This document shows, one piece after another, positions 8,811 to 17,362 of a stretch of DNA of 64,000 nt. The notes beneath the pieces are model-generated. The model did not search any database. It was not told the DNA's origin and was given only the letters and a program-made list of their open reading frames with translations. Within the stretch, counting starts at the first letter, position 1; every line of letters begins with the position of its first letter. The position numbers and the translations under genes are program-made. The DNA comes from an uncultured Armatimonadota bacterium (lineage in GTDB: Bacteria; Armatimonadota; Fimbriimonadia; Fimbriimonadales; Fimbriimonadaceae): assembly GCA_903927345.1 (NCBI GenBank), contig CAIYMO010000057.1, positions 1-64,000 on the forward strand. Reading direction: 5' to 3'.

Positions 8811-9590
8811 ATGCGGTATGCGTGTTGTTTTGTTGTTGGCTTGTTAAGTGCAGTTGCGGTCTCGAATCCGTTTGCAAAGGTTATGTCCGCGAATCAGCAG
8901 ATTCGCAATGTGGATATGGCTACACAAACGGAGCCGCTGTTGATGACCACCGGGCTGCCCTCCGAAAGCTTGGCGGTTTCCCCGGGCGGCACTTACTACC
9001 TTGCAGACCTGAGTGGAAATCTGTGGATGCCCACGACCAGTGGAGCGATTCCGGCAGGCTCCCTCGGGTTTGGCCAGGTCGGCGACCTTGACTGGGCGAA
9101 CAACGGACTTTGGGGATTCAGTAACGCGAATCAGTCCTTGTTCTTTTACGACCTCGGGCTTTCGTCGATTACCGCGTCCTATTCGATCCCGGCTCTATCT
9201 GCTCTCACAGTCACCGGTGTTGCTTACCGCCCGTCGGATTCCTCGATCTTCCTCAGCGCTCGGCAAGGGCTGAACAACGACTTCCTCTTCCAAGTTCCGT
9301 CGGCATCAACAACGGCGAATCTGATCGGATCGATGCCGATTGCAGACGCGTTCAGCTACGTTGCAGACATTGACTTCGACCCGACGGGGACTCTCTACGC
9401 TGTGTCGTTCTTCCACCGCGACTTTTACTCGGTTAATCCAACCTCGGGTGCGACGAGCTTTATCAGCGCTGGGCCCCACCGCGACGTTTTTGCAATGGCC
9501 CTGAACCCCTCGGTGGTTCCGGAGCCTGCGACGATCAGTGCTCTTGGCCTAGGACTGCTCGGCTACCTGCGTAAGCGCAAAAGCTCATAA
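8811..9590 (+). CDS. PEP-CTERM sorting-domain exported protein
   Basis: About 259 residues starting at ATG 8811 with a signal peptide (MRYACCFVVGLLSAVAVSNP). The C-terminus has the three-part PEP-CTERM signal: VVPEPATIS, a hydrophobic stretch (ALGLGLLGYL) and a basic tail RKRKSS. Exosortase systems recognise such tails and process the protein at the envelope. The body looks like a beta-propeller or lectin-like domain (SVNPTSGATSFI, DIDFDPTGTLYAVSF) without recognised catalytic residues. The gene converges with and overlaps the GH76 gene by about 28 nt. No exosortase is in the window. Confidence 0.85.
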   Translation: MRYACCFVVGLLSAVAVSNPFAKVMSANQQIRNVDMATQTEPLLMTTGLPSESLAVSPGGTYYLADLSGNLWMPTTSGAIPAGSLGFGQVGDLDWANNGLWGFSNANQSLFFYDLGLSSITASYSIPALSALTVTGVAYRPSDSSIFLSARQGLNNDFLFQVPSASTTANLIGSMPIADAFSYVADIDFDPTGTLYAVSFFHRDFYSVNPTSGATSFISAGPHRDVFAMALNPSVVPEPATISALGLGLLGYLRKRKSS

Positions 9591-10582
9591 ACCGCCAAGG
9601 CTCGGACGGCGGAGGCTTGGTGGAGGAGTTGATGTTTGCCAGTCGTCGGTTTGCCCCATCGAGTGCCAAAGAATCCTTCGGGGTCACGACCGGAGAGCAT
9701 TTTTGTGATGCACTGCTGCGCATCGAACTTTTTAAGGTCGAGGTTTTCGAAGAGGAGGTGAGCGAACTGGAGTTCGTCGTCAATGGTTCCGTCGGGCTTA
9801 ACCCACCGTTTCAAGCATGAGGTCTCAAGACGCTCGGCGTCCTTGGCATAGCTCGGCTCATGCGTGATGGCGGCAAGCTCTTTGGCTGTGCGGAGCATCA
9901 GGGCTGAGTTGTAACTCCACTTGGTCTTGCCAATCGTTCCGTTGAGCTGGATGTTGTCCCAGTAGAGGCCGTCGGGAGCCTGCAGAGTTTTCTTGGTCCA
10001 GTCGTAGAGAGCCTTGGCTTTGCTGAGCAGTTTTTGATCGCGGGTGTGCCTGAATACCGCAAGGCAAGCGGCGGCGGAAGGTCCGTTCGAGCACGTGTTC
10101 TTTGAGGTCTTTTCTCGCTCTTTCCAGTAGATCCCGCCCCCGAGCTTGTCGTCTTCTCCGCTCAGCACATAGGCGAGTGATTCTTGGGCTCGTTTCAACC
10201 ACTTTGGGTTTCCGGTGACATCGTAGCTTTCGACGAGCGCCATCACCATCCAGGCGTTGTCGTCGTAGTATCGATCTTGGTCGTTTTGAACATTGGGCTG
10301 GACGTCAAAGCCCGCAACCGGACCGATAGGATTCCAGTAAAGCATCGCCCTTTCGAGAGACTGTTCCAGCTTGGTTTTGTAGTTCGGATCGAGCTTTGTG
10401 ATGGCATTTTGAGCGGATATAAGGACGCCGATTCCCCAGTTGTAAACCGGGTGTTTCTCCGTTGTGGACTCGATGAAGAAGCCCGTTTTGGGGTCCATAA
10501 ACAACGTTTCCAGGCGGTTCATTTCGGCGCGGGCGTCGGAGGGAGAGATCATCAGAGAAGCGACGATGACAGCTGTCAACAT
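9563..10582 (-). CDS. Secreted GH76-family glycoside hydrolase (alpha-1,6-mannanase-like)
   Basis: About 339 residues starting at ATG 10582 with a signal peptide (MLTAVIVASLMISPSDA). The (alpha/alpha)6 toroid hallmarks are present: RYYDDNAWMV with the adjacent catalytic Asp pair of GH76, LGGGIYWKE, SNGPSAAACLA and TKWSYNSAL. GH76 enzymes cut alpha-1,6-mannan backbones; substrate here is inferred from family only. The chosen start lies just beyond the stop of the FGE gene, so the two are probably one operon. The 3' end overlaps the convergent PEP-CTERM gene. Confidence 0.82.
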   Translation of the reverse strand: MLTAVIVASLMISPSDARAEMNRLETLFMDPKTGFFIESTTEKHPVYNWGIGVLISAQNAITKLDPNYKTKLEQSLERAMLYWNPIGPVAGFDVQPNVQNDQDRYYDDNAWMVMALVESYDVTGNPKWLKRAQESLAYVLSGEDDKLGGGIYWKEREKTSKNTCSNGPSAAACLAVFRHTRDQKLLSKAKALYDWTKKTLQAPDGLYWDNIQLNGTIGKTKWSYNSALMLRTAKELAAITHEPSYAKDAERLETSCLKRWVKPDGTIDDELQFAHLLFENLDLKKFDAQQCITKMLSGRDPEGFFGTRWGKPTTGKHQLLHQASAVRALAVYELLRLRR

Positions 10583-10583
10583 A

Positions 10584-11585
10584 TCAGTTTCCACCTGGCA
10601 AGGATTTGACGCATCGGAAGCCAAGGTGCATCAGTCCCGTATCCGGGGAGGACTTCATTCGGGCGCTTGGTCGGTATCCCCGGCACCCGTTGAGCGAGCA
10701 TAGGAACGAGCCACCTCGGATCACCTTCTTCATGACGCCCGGTTCGTCGGGGTCAACCGAATCCTTCGGACCCTTCGGGTTGGAGGGTTCACAGTGTGCG
10801 TGGGAATCCGGGCGATACCAGTCGTCGGTCCACTCCCAAACGTTCCCCGCCATATCGTAGAGACCACCCGGCGAGGGCGGAAATGACTTTGAGGGCGCGG
10901 TGGTGCGGTAGCCATCGGAGTTGAGATTCTTGGTGGGAAACTCACCTTGCCAAATGTTCGCCTGCGGCTTGGTTTCACTGATGTCGTTGTCGCCCCAGAG
11001 GAACTCTTTGTCACCGTTTTTATACCGTGCGGCAAACTCCCATTCTGCCTCGCTGGGTAGCCGTTTTCCTGCCCATTTTGCATAGGCGGTGGCGTCGTCC
11101 CAGCTCACCTGAACTACCGGGTGGTCCATTTTCGATCCAATCGACGATGCTTCACCCTCGGGGCGACGCCAGTAGGCGCCGGGCTTATAGGTCCACCCCT
11201 TTCCCTCCACAAAGACCCCCGCTCCCGGGACAAGGTTTGCGACGGGAACGCCGGGGAAGTCTTTGGGATCGGGCTTTCGTTCGGCGGTGGTGATGTAGCC
11301 GGTTGCCTTCACAAACTCGGCGAACTGGGCATTGGTTACCTCGTGCTGATCAATCAAGAATGAGGAGATGGTGACTTCATGCACCGGAATCTCGTCCGAT
11401 AGCCCGGTCTCGGAGCCCATTCGGAATTTGCCTCCTTCGATCAGGACCATGCCCTTCGGAACCGAAGTCGAAATTGCGGGGGTCGGTTGGGATTCAGCGG
11501 CCTTTGGGGCAGCGCAACCGACTGCTAGACCCAACACGCCCGTAGCAAGTAAGATCGTTCCAAATGCTCCTCTCGTTGCTCGCAA
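10584..11585 (-). CDS. Formylglycine-generating enzyme (SUMF1-type sulfatase modifier), lipoprotein
   Basis: About 333 residues. The N-terminus is a lipoprotein signal ending in the lipobox LGLAVGC. The FGE-sulfatase fold is seen in GMVLIEGGKFRMGS, HEVTNAQFAEFV, VSWDDATAYAKWAGKRLPSE, GLYDMAGNVWEW and VIRGGSFLC. The two catalytic cysteines of true FGEs are both present as C-SLNG-C before RGYRPSARM. The enzyme oxidises the Cys of a CxPxR motif in a sulfatase to formylglycine. The adjacent divergent gene is such a sulfatase, strong context support. The start is ambiguous: TTG 11585 gives a good signal peptide, while the frame stays open to TTG 11630; either overlaps the sulfatase 5' end. The probable lipoprotein anchor is notable. 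Confidence 0.9.
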   Translation of the reverse strand: MRATRGAFGTILLATGVLGLAVGCAAPKAAESQPTPAISTSVPKGMVLIEGGKFRMGSETGLSDEIPVHEVTISSFLIDQHEVTNAQFAEFVKATGYITTAERKPDPKDFPGVPVANLVPGAGVFVEGKGWTYKPGAYWRRPEGEASSIGSKMDHPVVQVSWDDATAYAKWAGKRLPSEAEWEFAARYKNGDKEFLWGDNDISETKPQANIWQGEFPTKNLNSDGYRTTAPSKSFPPSPGGLYDMAGNVWEWTDDWYRPDSHAHCEPSNPKGPKDSVDPDEPGVMKKVIRGGSFLCSLNGCRGYRPSARMKSSPDTGLMHLGFRCVKSLPGGN

Positions 11586-13024
11586 TCGGACTGGCTTCAA
11601 GTCAGCCAAGTATACAGCCGGAGCGGCCAAACGTCGTCTTCATCCTCGCCGACGACATTGGGTACGGCGACCTGAGCTGTTATGGGGCGACGAAGGTCAA
11701 AACTCCGAACTTAGATAGCATCGCGAAGAACGGCGTTCGGTTCACGGACGCTCACTCGGCGGCAACCGTTTGCACCCCCACCCGATACTCACTCATGACG
11801 GGCGAATACTCATTCCGCAAGCCCGGTGGGGCAGGAATCTTGAGCGGGGTTGCGCCTTCGGCGATTGCGAAGGACCAACCCACCATGCCGAAAATGTTTC
11901 AGGCCGCGGGCTACCGAACGGGGGTGGTCGGCAAGTGGCATCTTGGGCTCGGCGAAGGACGCACGGATTACAACAAGCTGATCACATTGGGACCCAAAGA
12001 AGTTGGGTTTGACGAGAGCTTCGTGATTCCTGCAACGGGCGATCGGGTGCCTTGTGTGTTTGTCGAGAATGGTCGCGTGGCGGGCTACGACCCTGCGGAC
12101 CCCATCGAACTGAACTATCAGAAGAAGATCGGTGATGAGCCTGCGGGATTGGAGCGACCGGAGCTGCTTAAGATCAAGCCAGTGCAAGGGCATCTCGGCA
12201 CGGTGATTAACGGAGTGAGCCGCATTGGGTTCATGACGGGCGGCAAGAAGGCGCGCTGGGTGGATGAGGACATCGCAGATACGCTGACATCGAAGGCGGT
12301 CGGCTTTATCAAATCCAACAAGTCCAAGCCATTTTTCCTCTACCTTGCCACCCACGACGTGCACGCCCCGTTGCTCCCCAATCCACGGTTCAACGGCAAG
12401 AGCCAGTGCGGGCTGAGAGGCGATACGATCTCCGAGCTCGACTGGACGGTGGGCGAGGTGCTGAAGGCCCTGAAGGACGCCAAAGTCGACAAGAACACAA
12501 TCGTGATCTTTAGCTCTGACAATGGCGCAGTGGACCAAGACGGCTACGAAGACCCCCGCGAAAATCTGAATGGACACAAGGTGAACGGTGCGTTGCGAGG
12601 GACTAAGTACGAGTTGTACGAGGGTGGGCATCGGGTCCCGCTGCTCGTCTCGTGGCCAGCCCAGACTGCTCGGGGAAAGACTTCAGCAGCGATGGTAACT
12701 CAGACCGACTTCTTCGCATCGTTTGGGAAAATCCTCGGGGTGAATCTGCCATCAGGAGCTAACTTAGACAGCCGGGATACCTCCGAAGCCTTCTTTAAGC
12801 TTGGTCGCAATGGTCGGGAGTCGGTGGTCCACCACCTTGGTGGATTTAACTCTCCGTTGGCTTACCGCGAAGGTGACTTCGTGCTCGTTCCCAAAGGGAA
12901 GGGCTGGGAGCTATTCAATCTTGCCAAAGATCTGGGGCAGAAGACCGACCTCGCCGCTTCGATGCCCGAGAAGGTGGAGGCGATGAAAGAGAAGCTTTAC
13001 TCAATCGCGCCGCCCAAGGCTTGA
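11564..13024 (+). CDS. Type I sulfatase (S1 family, CxPxR Cys type)
   Basis: The 486-residue protein begins with a short signal peptide (MLLSLLAIGLASSQPS). Sulfatase landmarks follow: NVVFILADDIGYGDLS with metal-binding Asp pair, CTPTR with Cys70 to be converted to formylglycine, GKWHLGLG, and SSDNGA. It should hydrolyse sulfate esters of carbohydrates or phenols outside the cytoplasm. The gene is divergent from its likely activating enzyme, the FGE. Closest recognisable types are arylsulfatase A/N-acetylgalactosamine-6-sulfatase-like bacterial enzymes; the exact substrate cannot be read. Confidence 0.92.
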   Translation: MLLSLLAIGLASSQPSIQPERPNVVFILADDIGYGDLSCYGATKVKTPNLDSIAKNGVRFTDAHSAATVCTPTRYSLMTGEYSFRKPGGAGILSGVAPSAIAKDQPTMPKMFQAAGYRTGVVGKWHLGLGEGRTDYNKLITLGPKEVGFDESFVIPATGDRVPCVFVENGRVAGYDPADPIELNYQKKIGDEPAGLERPELLKIKPVQGHLGTVINGVSRIGFMTGGKKARWVDEDIADTLTSKAVGFIKSNKSKPFFLYLATHDVHAPLLPNPRFNGKSQCGLRGDTISELDWTVGEVLKALKDAKVDKNTIVIFSSDNGAVDQDGYEDPRENLNGHKVNGALRGTKYELYEGGHRVPLLVSWPAQTARGKTSAAMVTQTDFFASFGKILGVNLPSGANLDSRDTSEAFFKLGRNGRESVVHHLGGFNSPLAYREGDFVLVPKGKGWELFNLAKDLGQKTDLAASMPEKVEAMKEKLYSIAPPKA

Positions 13025-13042
13025 TTTGGCTAGACTGGTGCC

Positions 13043-13411
13043 ATGAACCTTGGCTGGCTGGATGTCTGTCTTCGCGTTGAAAGCGTCATTCGCTCTCGCG
13101 AATTCTACGAAGGGCTTGGATTCCAGCGCGCAGAGGGTGACGATGCGGAGGGATGGGCAGTCGTCGTCAACGGCGAGTCTCGCATCGGGCTGTTCGAACC
13201 CCAGTTCATGGGCGACCAGCGGATGATGCTCAACTTCCGAGGTGGCGATGTTTTGGCGAATGCCGCCGCTCTCGAAGCGAACGGCTACGAGTTTGTCGAA
13301 CCCGCCCAAGCCGGGAAGAAGGGCGGTGGATCAGCAAAGCTCATCGATCCCGATGGCAACCATATCTTCCTCGACACTGCGCCGGGCGAGACGAAGAAGG
13401 TCCCAGGCTAG
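13043..13411 (+). CDS. VOC-family (glyoxalase/bleomycin-resistance fold) protein
   Basis: The 122-residue protein has one VOC module pair: WLDVCLRVESVIRSREFYEGLGF at the start and LIDPDGNHIFLDTAPGE near the end, where the Glu/His metal ligands of the family are expected. Such proteins range from glyoxalase I to antibiotic-binding proteins; no specific substrate is indicated. It lies 18 nt after the sulfatase on the same strand and its stop overlaps the convergent permease gene by 4 nt. Confidence 0.8.
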   Translation: MNLGWLDVCLRVESVIRSREFYEGLGFQRAEGDDAEGWAVVVNGESRIGLFEPQFMGDQRMMLNFRGGDVLANAAALEANGYEFVEPAQAGKKGGGSAKLIDPDGNHIFLDTAPGETKKVPG

Positions 13412-14358
13412 TTCGTCTGTCGTCGCGCGATTCGCCAGCGGTCGATGGCGACTGCGGCGAGGATAATGATCCCGGTGAAGATCTCTTGCTTCCAGTTGGC
13501 GACTCCCATCTGGGTTCCGCCCATGCTGATTGTTGCCATGATCAGCGCGCCAATTGCCGCGCCGATGACGCTCCCCTCACCGCCCGCGAGGCTAGCGCCT
13601 CCGATGACAACTGCCGCAATGATGCGCAACTCGTCACCTGTCGCAGAGGTGGGGTCGCCCAAGGAGGTTCGGGAAAGGGACATGAGGCCGGCGAGCCCAA
13701 AGAAGAACCCGGCAACCGCATAAGCGCCGATCTTCACTCGATCCACGGGAATGCCGCACAGCTTTGCCGCGCTCTCGTTGGAACCCACCGCAACCACATT
13801 GCGGCCAAAGTTGGTGTAGATCATCGCCCACGCCATGAGGCCGAGGAAGAAGATCCACATCCAGGTGCCGATGGGGAAGACGAACCAGGACTTGGTTTTG
13901 GAAATGAACTCAAAGAGCCAGCCTTCGCCACCAGTGGAGACGGTTTTTTCATCGGCAAGGCCCTTGGCAATGCCGCGGATTGCGAGCATAGAACCGAGGG
14001 TGACGATGAACGGACCCGCTTTGAGTTTGGAAGTTAAGACGCCGTTCAGCAATCCACAGAAGACTCCGGTTACTGCGCACGCGACGACTGCGGCCAGCGG
14101 ACTATGGGTTCGGTTAAAGGTGAGGGCACCGACTACCGAAGCAAGGGCGATGACACTGCCTGCGCTGAGGTCAATGCCTCCCGCAACGATGACGTAGGTC
14201 ATCCCAACCGCGCCGATCCCGATCATCGTTGACTGGCGCAGCAGCAGTTCGACGTTCGAGATGCTCAAAAACGTTTGGGGCTTGTTCACCGCGAAAAACG
14301 CGTAAATCAGGAGCCACGCAATCAGCACTCCGACAATCTGGTTCGGCTTCTTTTTCAT
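13408..14358 (-). CDS. rbsC: Sugar ABC transporter permease, RbsC type
   Basis: About 316 residues with 8-10 hydrophobic segments and family strings such as MIGIGAVGMTYVIVAGGIDL, SAGSVIAL and VVIGGASLAGGEGSVIGAAI. It forms the membrane channel of a ribose/galactofuranose-type (CUT2) importer. The ATG at 14358 overlaps the stop of the ATPase gene in an ATGA, so the two are translationally coupled; earlier start codons would overlap more. It is the last gene of a binding protein, ATPase, permease operon. Confidence 0.9.
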   Translation of the reverse strand: MKKKPNQIVGVLIAWLLIYAFFAVNKPQTFLSISNVELLLRQSTMIGIGAVGMTYVIVAGGIDLSAGSVIALASVVGALTFNRTHSPLAAVVACAVTGVFCGLLNGVLTSKLKAGPFIVTLGSMLAIRGIAKGLADEKTVSTGGEGWLFEFISKTKSWFVFPIGTWMWIFFLGLMAWAMIYTNFGRNVVAVGSNESAAKLCGIPVDRVKIGAYAVAGFFFGLAGLMSLSRTSLGDPTSATGDELRIIAAVVIGGASLAGGEGSVIGAAIGALIMATISMGGTQMGVANWKQEIFTGIIILAAVAIDRWRIARRQTN

Positions 14359-15755
14359 CGTACACACTCCGCCACCAGTTCTTCGGATGACGTCGATTGG
14401 GCATCAAAAATGTTGACTAGGCGACCGCGGTTCATGACTCCGATGCGGTCGCAGATTCCCAGTAGCTCGGGCAGGTAGGAGCTGGCGAGGAGGACGGCGG
14501 CCCCACTCTTTGCGGCTTCGTCGATCAAGCGGTAGATCTCCGCCTTACTCCCTACATCCACTCCGCGTGTGGGCTCATCAAGGATCAGCAGCTTGCAATC
14601 AGCATGCAATAGTCTCGCAAAAGCGACCTTCTGCTGGTTTCCACCGCTCAGGCTGCCCACCGGCTGATCTGGCGATTCGCAGGCGACTCCAACCTTTTCG
14701 ATCCACGCCGATCCCAAGTCGGAGACACCTTTGGGGGAGTTTAGGAACCCTCGGCGGGTCGGCATCGTGGTGTTCTCCGCGATGCTGAGCGGAAGCGTGA
14801 TTCCGTCTAGCTTCCGGTCCTCGCTGACAAAACCCACTCCAGTGCGCCACTGCTTTTGAAGATTCGACTGGTTCGAGACGGAGCCGGACGTTACCTTTCG
14901 AAGTCCGAAGACCGCTCTTAACAGCTCGGTCTTGCCTGCACCGTTTAGCCCGGCCAGACCGAGCACTTCGCCAGCACGCAGTTCAAAGGAGACCTCTTGG
15001 GGCTTGTTTGCGTCTCCGGTTAGGTTCTCGACCCGCAACACGACCTCTCCTGGAGTTCGCTCTGAGCGAGGGAAGAGGTCGGTCACTTCCCGACCTACCA
15101 TGTGCCGCACGATCTCCTGGTCAGGGAAATCTGAAAGCAGCCCCGACGCCACCATTTGCCCGTCGCGAAGAATGACGCAGTCATCCGAGACGGCCCGGAC
15201 TTCTTCGAGGAAGTGTGAGATGAAGATGACGGTCTTGCCTGCGTCTTTGAGGCGGCGAACAAGCCCGTAAAACTTGGTTTTGTCTGCCTCAGTGAGACTA
15301 CTGGTGGGCTCGTCGAGCAAGATGATCGGGCAGTTCTTGACGATCGCGCGGGCGATCTCGATGACTTGGCGTTGCGAAATAGGCAAATCGCTAGTCGTCT
15401 GGCTCGCACTGACTTCTGGGAAGCCGAGGTTATCGAGAAGCTCTTGGGCGCGATGCTCAAGCTTGCGAGGGGAGAAGAGGAGTCCCGTGGATGACCCAAG
15501 AAATAGATTCTCAGCGGCGGTTAGGTGGGGGCAGAGAAGGAGCTCTTGGTGGACGAGGTGCACATCCTCTGGTCGCACCGAGATCTCTCCAGAATCGGCG
15601 ATTGTCTCGCCGGCGATCAGCTTCATCAGGGTGCTTTTTCCACTCCCGTTTTCACCGATCAGAGCCAAAACGCGACCAGGTTCCGCTTGAAACGAAACCT
15701 GGTCGACGGCCTGGGTAGAGCCGAATGCCTTACTGAGACGATCGACTCTGAGCAT
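14355..15755 (-). CDS. rbsA: Sugar ABC transporter ATP-binding protein, RbsA type (two ATPase domains)
   Basis: The 466-residue protein contains two ABC cassettes, as is usual for CUT2 importers. The first has Walker A GENGSGKST, signature LPISQRQVIEIARAI and Walker B IILLDEPTSSL. The second has GLNGAGKTELL, SGGNQQKVAFARLL and LLILDEPTRGVD. It powers uptake of a sugar through the RbsC-like permease. The start is 3 nt past the stop of the binding-protein gene. At 466 residues it is slightly shorter than the roughly 500 typical for the family, with a compact second domain. Confidence 0.92.
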   Translation of the reverse strand: MLRVDRLSKAFGSTQAVDQVSFQAEPGRVLALIGENGSGKSTLMKLIAGETIADSGEISVRPEDVHLVHQELLLCPHLTAAENLFLGSSTGLLFSPRKLEHRAQELLDNLGFPEVSASQTTSDLPISQRQVIEIARAIVKNCPIILLDEPTSSLTEADKTKFYGLVRRLKDAGKTVIFISHFLEEVRAVSDDCVILRDGQMVASGLLSDFPDQEIVRHMVGREVTDLFPRSERTPGEVVLRVENLTGDANKPQEVSFELRAGEVLGLAGLNGAGKTELLRAVFGLRKVTSGSVSNQSNLQKQWRTGVGFVSEDRKLDGITLPLSIAENTTMPTRRGFLNSPKGVSDLGSAWIEKVGVACESPDQPVGSLSGGNQQKVAFARLLHADCKLLILDEPTRGVDVGSKAEIYRLIDEAAKSGAAVLLASSYLPELLGICDRIGVMNRGRLVNIFDAQSTSSEELVAECVR

Positions 15756-15758
15756 GGA

Positions 15759-16781
15759 TTACTTAGGAAGAACCGATTTGACGGCTTCGGTTTCGAGGTT
15801 GTCCTTGGTAACAAAGACTGCGCCGGAGTCGATCTTCTCTTCGATCTTCTCGCCCTTCAGCTGAGCAACCATCTTCATCACGCCAAGGTAACCCATCTTG
15901 AATGGATCCTGAAGCAGGAGGCCCGTGATCTTTCCGGCTTTAACCGCATCGATCAGCTCCTTCGAAGAGTCGAAGCCGACGAGCTTTACCGAGCCAAGCA
16001 AACCAGCGCCGTCCAGGGCGCGCATCATGCCGAAGGTGGTCGATTCGTTCGGGGTGAAGATTCCGTCAACCGACATCTTCTCGCCGCTCTTGAATCGCTG
16101 GATCAGGTTCTCGGAGGCCGTTTGTGCAGTTTCGCGAGTTGCACCGCCATACTGCTCCTTACTCACCACCTCGAGGCCAGCGGCAGTTGCTCCGTCGATA
16201 AATCCGGCTTCGCGGTCCATCGTGCTTGCCGATCCTTCTTGGTAGCGAAGGACGATAACTTTGCCCTTTCCGCCAAGTGCCTTTGCCATCTGCTCTGCCG
16301 AGGTCTTACCCGCGCCGTAGTTATCGGTCGCGATGAACGAAGATGGCTTCATTCCATTGATTGCGCTGTCCACAACCAGGATCGGAATTCCGGCGGCAAC
16401 CGCTTCCTTTGCAGGAGCAGCGAGGGCGTCCTTATCCAAAGGACAAAGAACAATTCCGCTCACCTTCTCGTTGGTGAAGTTCTCGACAACTTTGACCTGC
16501 TCTGCGCGGTCGTCCTCTTTGACCGGAGCCTTCCAAATCAACTCTGCGCCAGTTTCGGCGGCAGCCTTTTCAGCACCCGCCTGCATCGTTTTCCAAAACT
16601 CGTGAAGCGAACCCTTTGGAATAAATGCGATTTTCAGACCTGCGCCAACTTTTCCAGCTCCGCCCGACGGTGCGGCGGAAACAGCCGGTGTTGACGAGGT
16701 TCCGGCATCGTTACTCGAAGAAGATCCACATCCAACGAGGATGCACCCAAGGACAGCTGTGGCGATGAGTTGCTTAAGCAT
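15759..16781 (-). CDS. rbsB: Periplasmic sugar-binding lipoprotein, RbsB type
   Basis: The 340-residue protein has a lipoprotein signal with lipobox CILVGC followed by a Ser/Gly-rich linker. The mature part is a type I periplasmic-binding fold (FIPKGSLHEFWKTMQAGAE, GIVLCPLDKDALAAPAKEA, VDGIFTPNESTTFG, LVGFDSSKELIDAV). Such proteins bind ribose, xylose or other monosaccharides and deliver them to the importer; the sugar here is unknown. It is the first gene of the transporter operon and sits 53 nt after the cupin gene on the same strand. Confidence 0.92.
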   Translation of the reverse strand: MLKQLIATAVLGCILVGCGSSSSNDAGTSSTPAVSAAPSGGAGKVGAGLKIAFIPKGSLHEFWKTMQAGAEKAAAETGAELIWKAPVKEDDRAEQVKVVENFTNEKVSGIVLCPLDKDALAAPAKEAVAAGIPILVVDSAINGMKPSSFIATDNYGAGKTSAEQMAKALGGKGKVIVLRYQEGSASTMDREAGFIDGATAAGLEVVSKEQYGGATRETAQTASENLIQRFKSGEKMSVDGIFTPNESTTFGMMRALDGAGLLGSVKLVGFDSSKELIDAVKAGKITGLLLQDPFKMGYLGVMKMVAQLKGEKIEEKIDSGAVFVTKDNLETEAVKSVLPK

Positions 16782-16834
16782 GACGGAATCATACCAAGTT
16801 GGAACCCATTGCGTTAGCGACGAGAGAATTGTTC

Positions 16835-17308
16835 TCAGCGAGCGATCATGGGAGGACCGAGTAGTTCCATTTTGAACCGAGCATGCAAGCCCGCAATTTC
16901 GGGCATCGGAGGCTCTGCGTGGGCCCGGAGAAGGGCATCAAGCTCGATAAAGAACTCGTCCAACCCTGCGGGTGCAACGACGAGAAGTAACTTGCCTGGC
17001 TCTGTTCCGATGTTCTGATAGAGGTGCTTGACGCCCGGCTGAATGTGGACGACATCACCGGTGTTTGCGTGGTGAATCACCCCGTCAAGTTCGAAGAGGA
17101 ACGTCCCTTCAACCACATAGAACGTCTCAGAATCACTGAGGTGAACGTGGAGCGGGGGGCCGCCGAGAGGAGGCGTCTGGCCAGAGATCACCGTGTACTG
17201 GTCACCCGTCTCGGTGCCAGCAACCTTAATCGAGACCAAATCGCCGAAAATGTTCAGCACGGCGGGAGTTGTTTGATCATCGAGTCCACGGACACCAGAG
17301 AACGACAT
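16835..17308 (-). CDS. Cupin-domain protein
   Basis: The 157-residue protein has a single cupin barrel: PPLGGPPLHVHLSDSETFYV (motif 1 with the His-x-His and Glu ligands) and GDVVHIQPGVKHLYQNIG (motif 2 with the distal His). The metal site looks complete. Cupins include isomerases, dioxygenases and sugar-binding proteins; none is singled out. Its place just upstream of a sugar importer suggests a link with that operon, which is inference. Confidence 0.8.
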   Translation of the reverse strand: MSFSGVRGLDDQTTPAVLNIFGDLVSIKVAGTETGDQYTVISGQTPPLGGPPLHVHLSDSETFYVVEGTFLFELDGVIHHANTGDVVHIQPGVKHLYQNIGTEPGKLLLVVAPAGLDEFFIELDALLRAHAEPPMPEIAGLHARFKMELLGPPMIAR

Positions 17309-17362
17309 GGTCGGCAGTGTACTTCAGCTTCGGCGGAGCCCTTAGCCGGGTATCGTCTCTGT

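Noticed and set aside
11810-12631. 273-residue frame on the minus strand of the sulfatase gene
   Set aside because: It lies fully antisense to a well-supported sulfatase and has no recognisable motif.
13153-14037. 294-residue plus-strand frame over the permease gene
   Set aside because: It is a shadow of the VOC and RbsC genes, with composition typical of an antisense frame.
17024-17362. N-terminal extension of the RibD/DHFR-like protein
   Set aside because: The family N-terminus begins at GTG 17363; the extension is antisense to the cupin gene.
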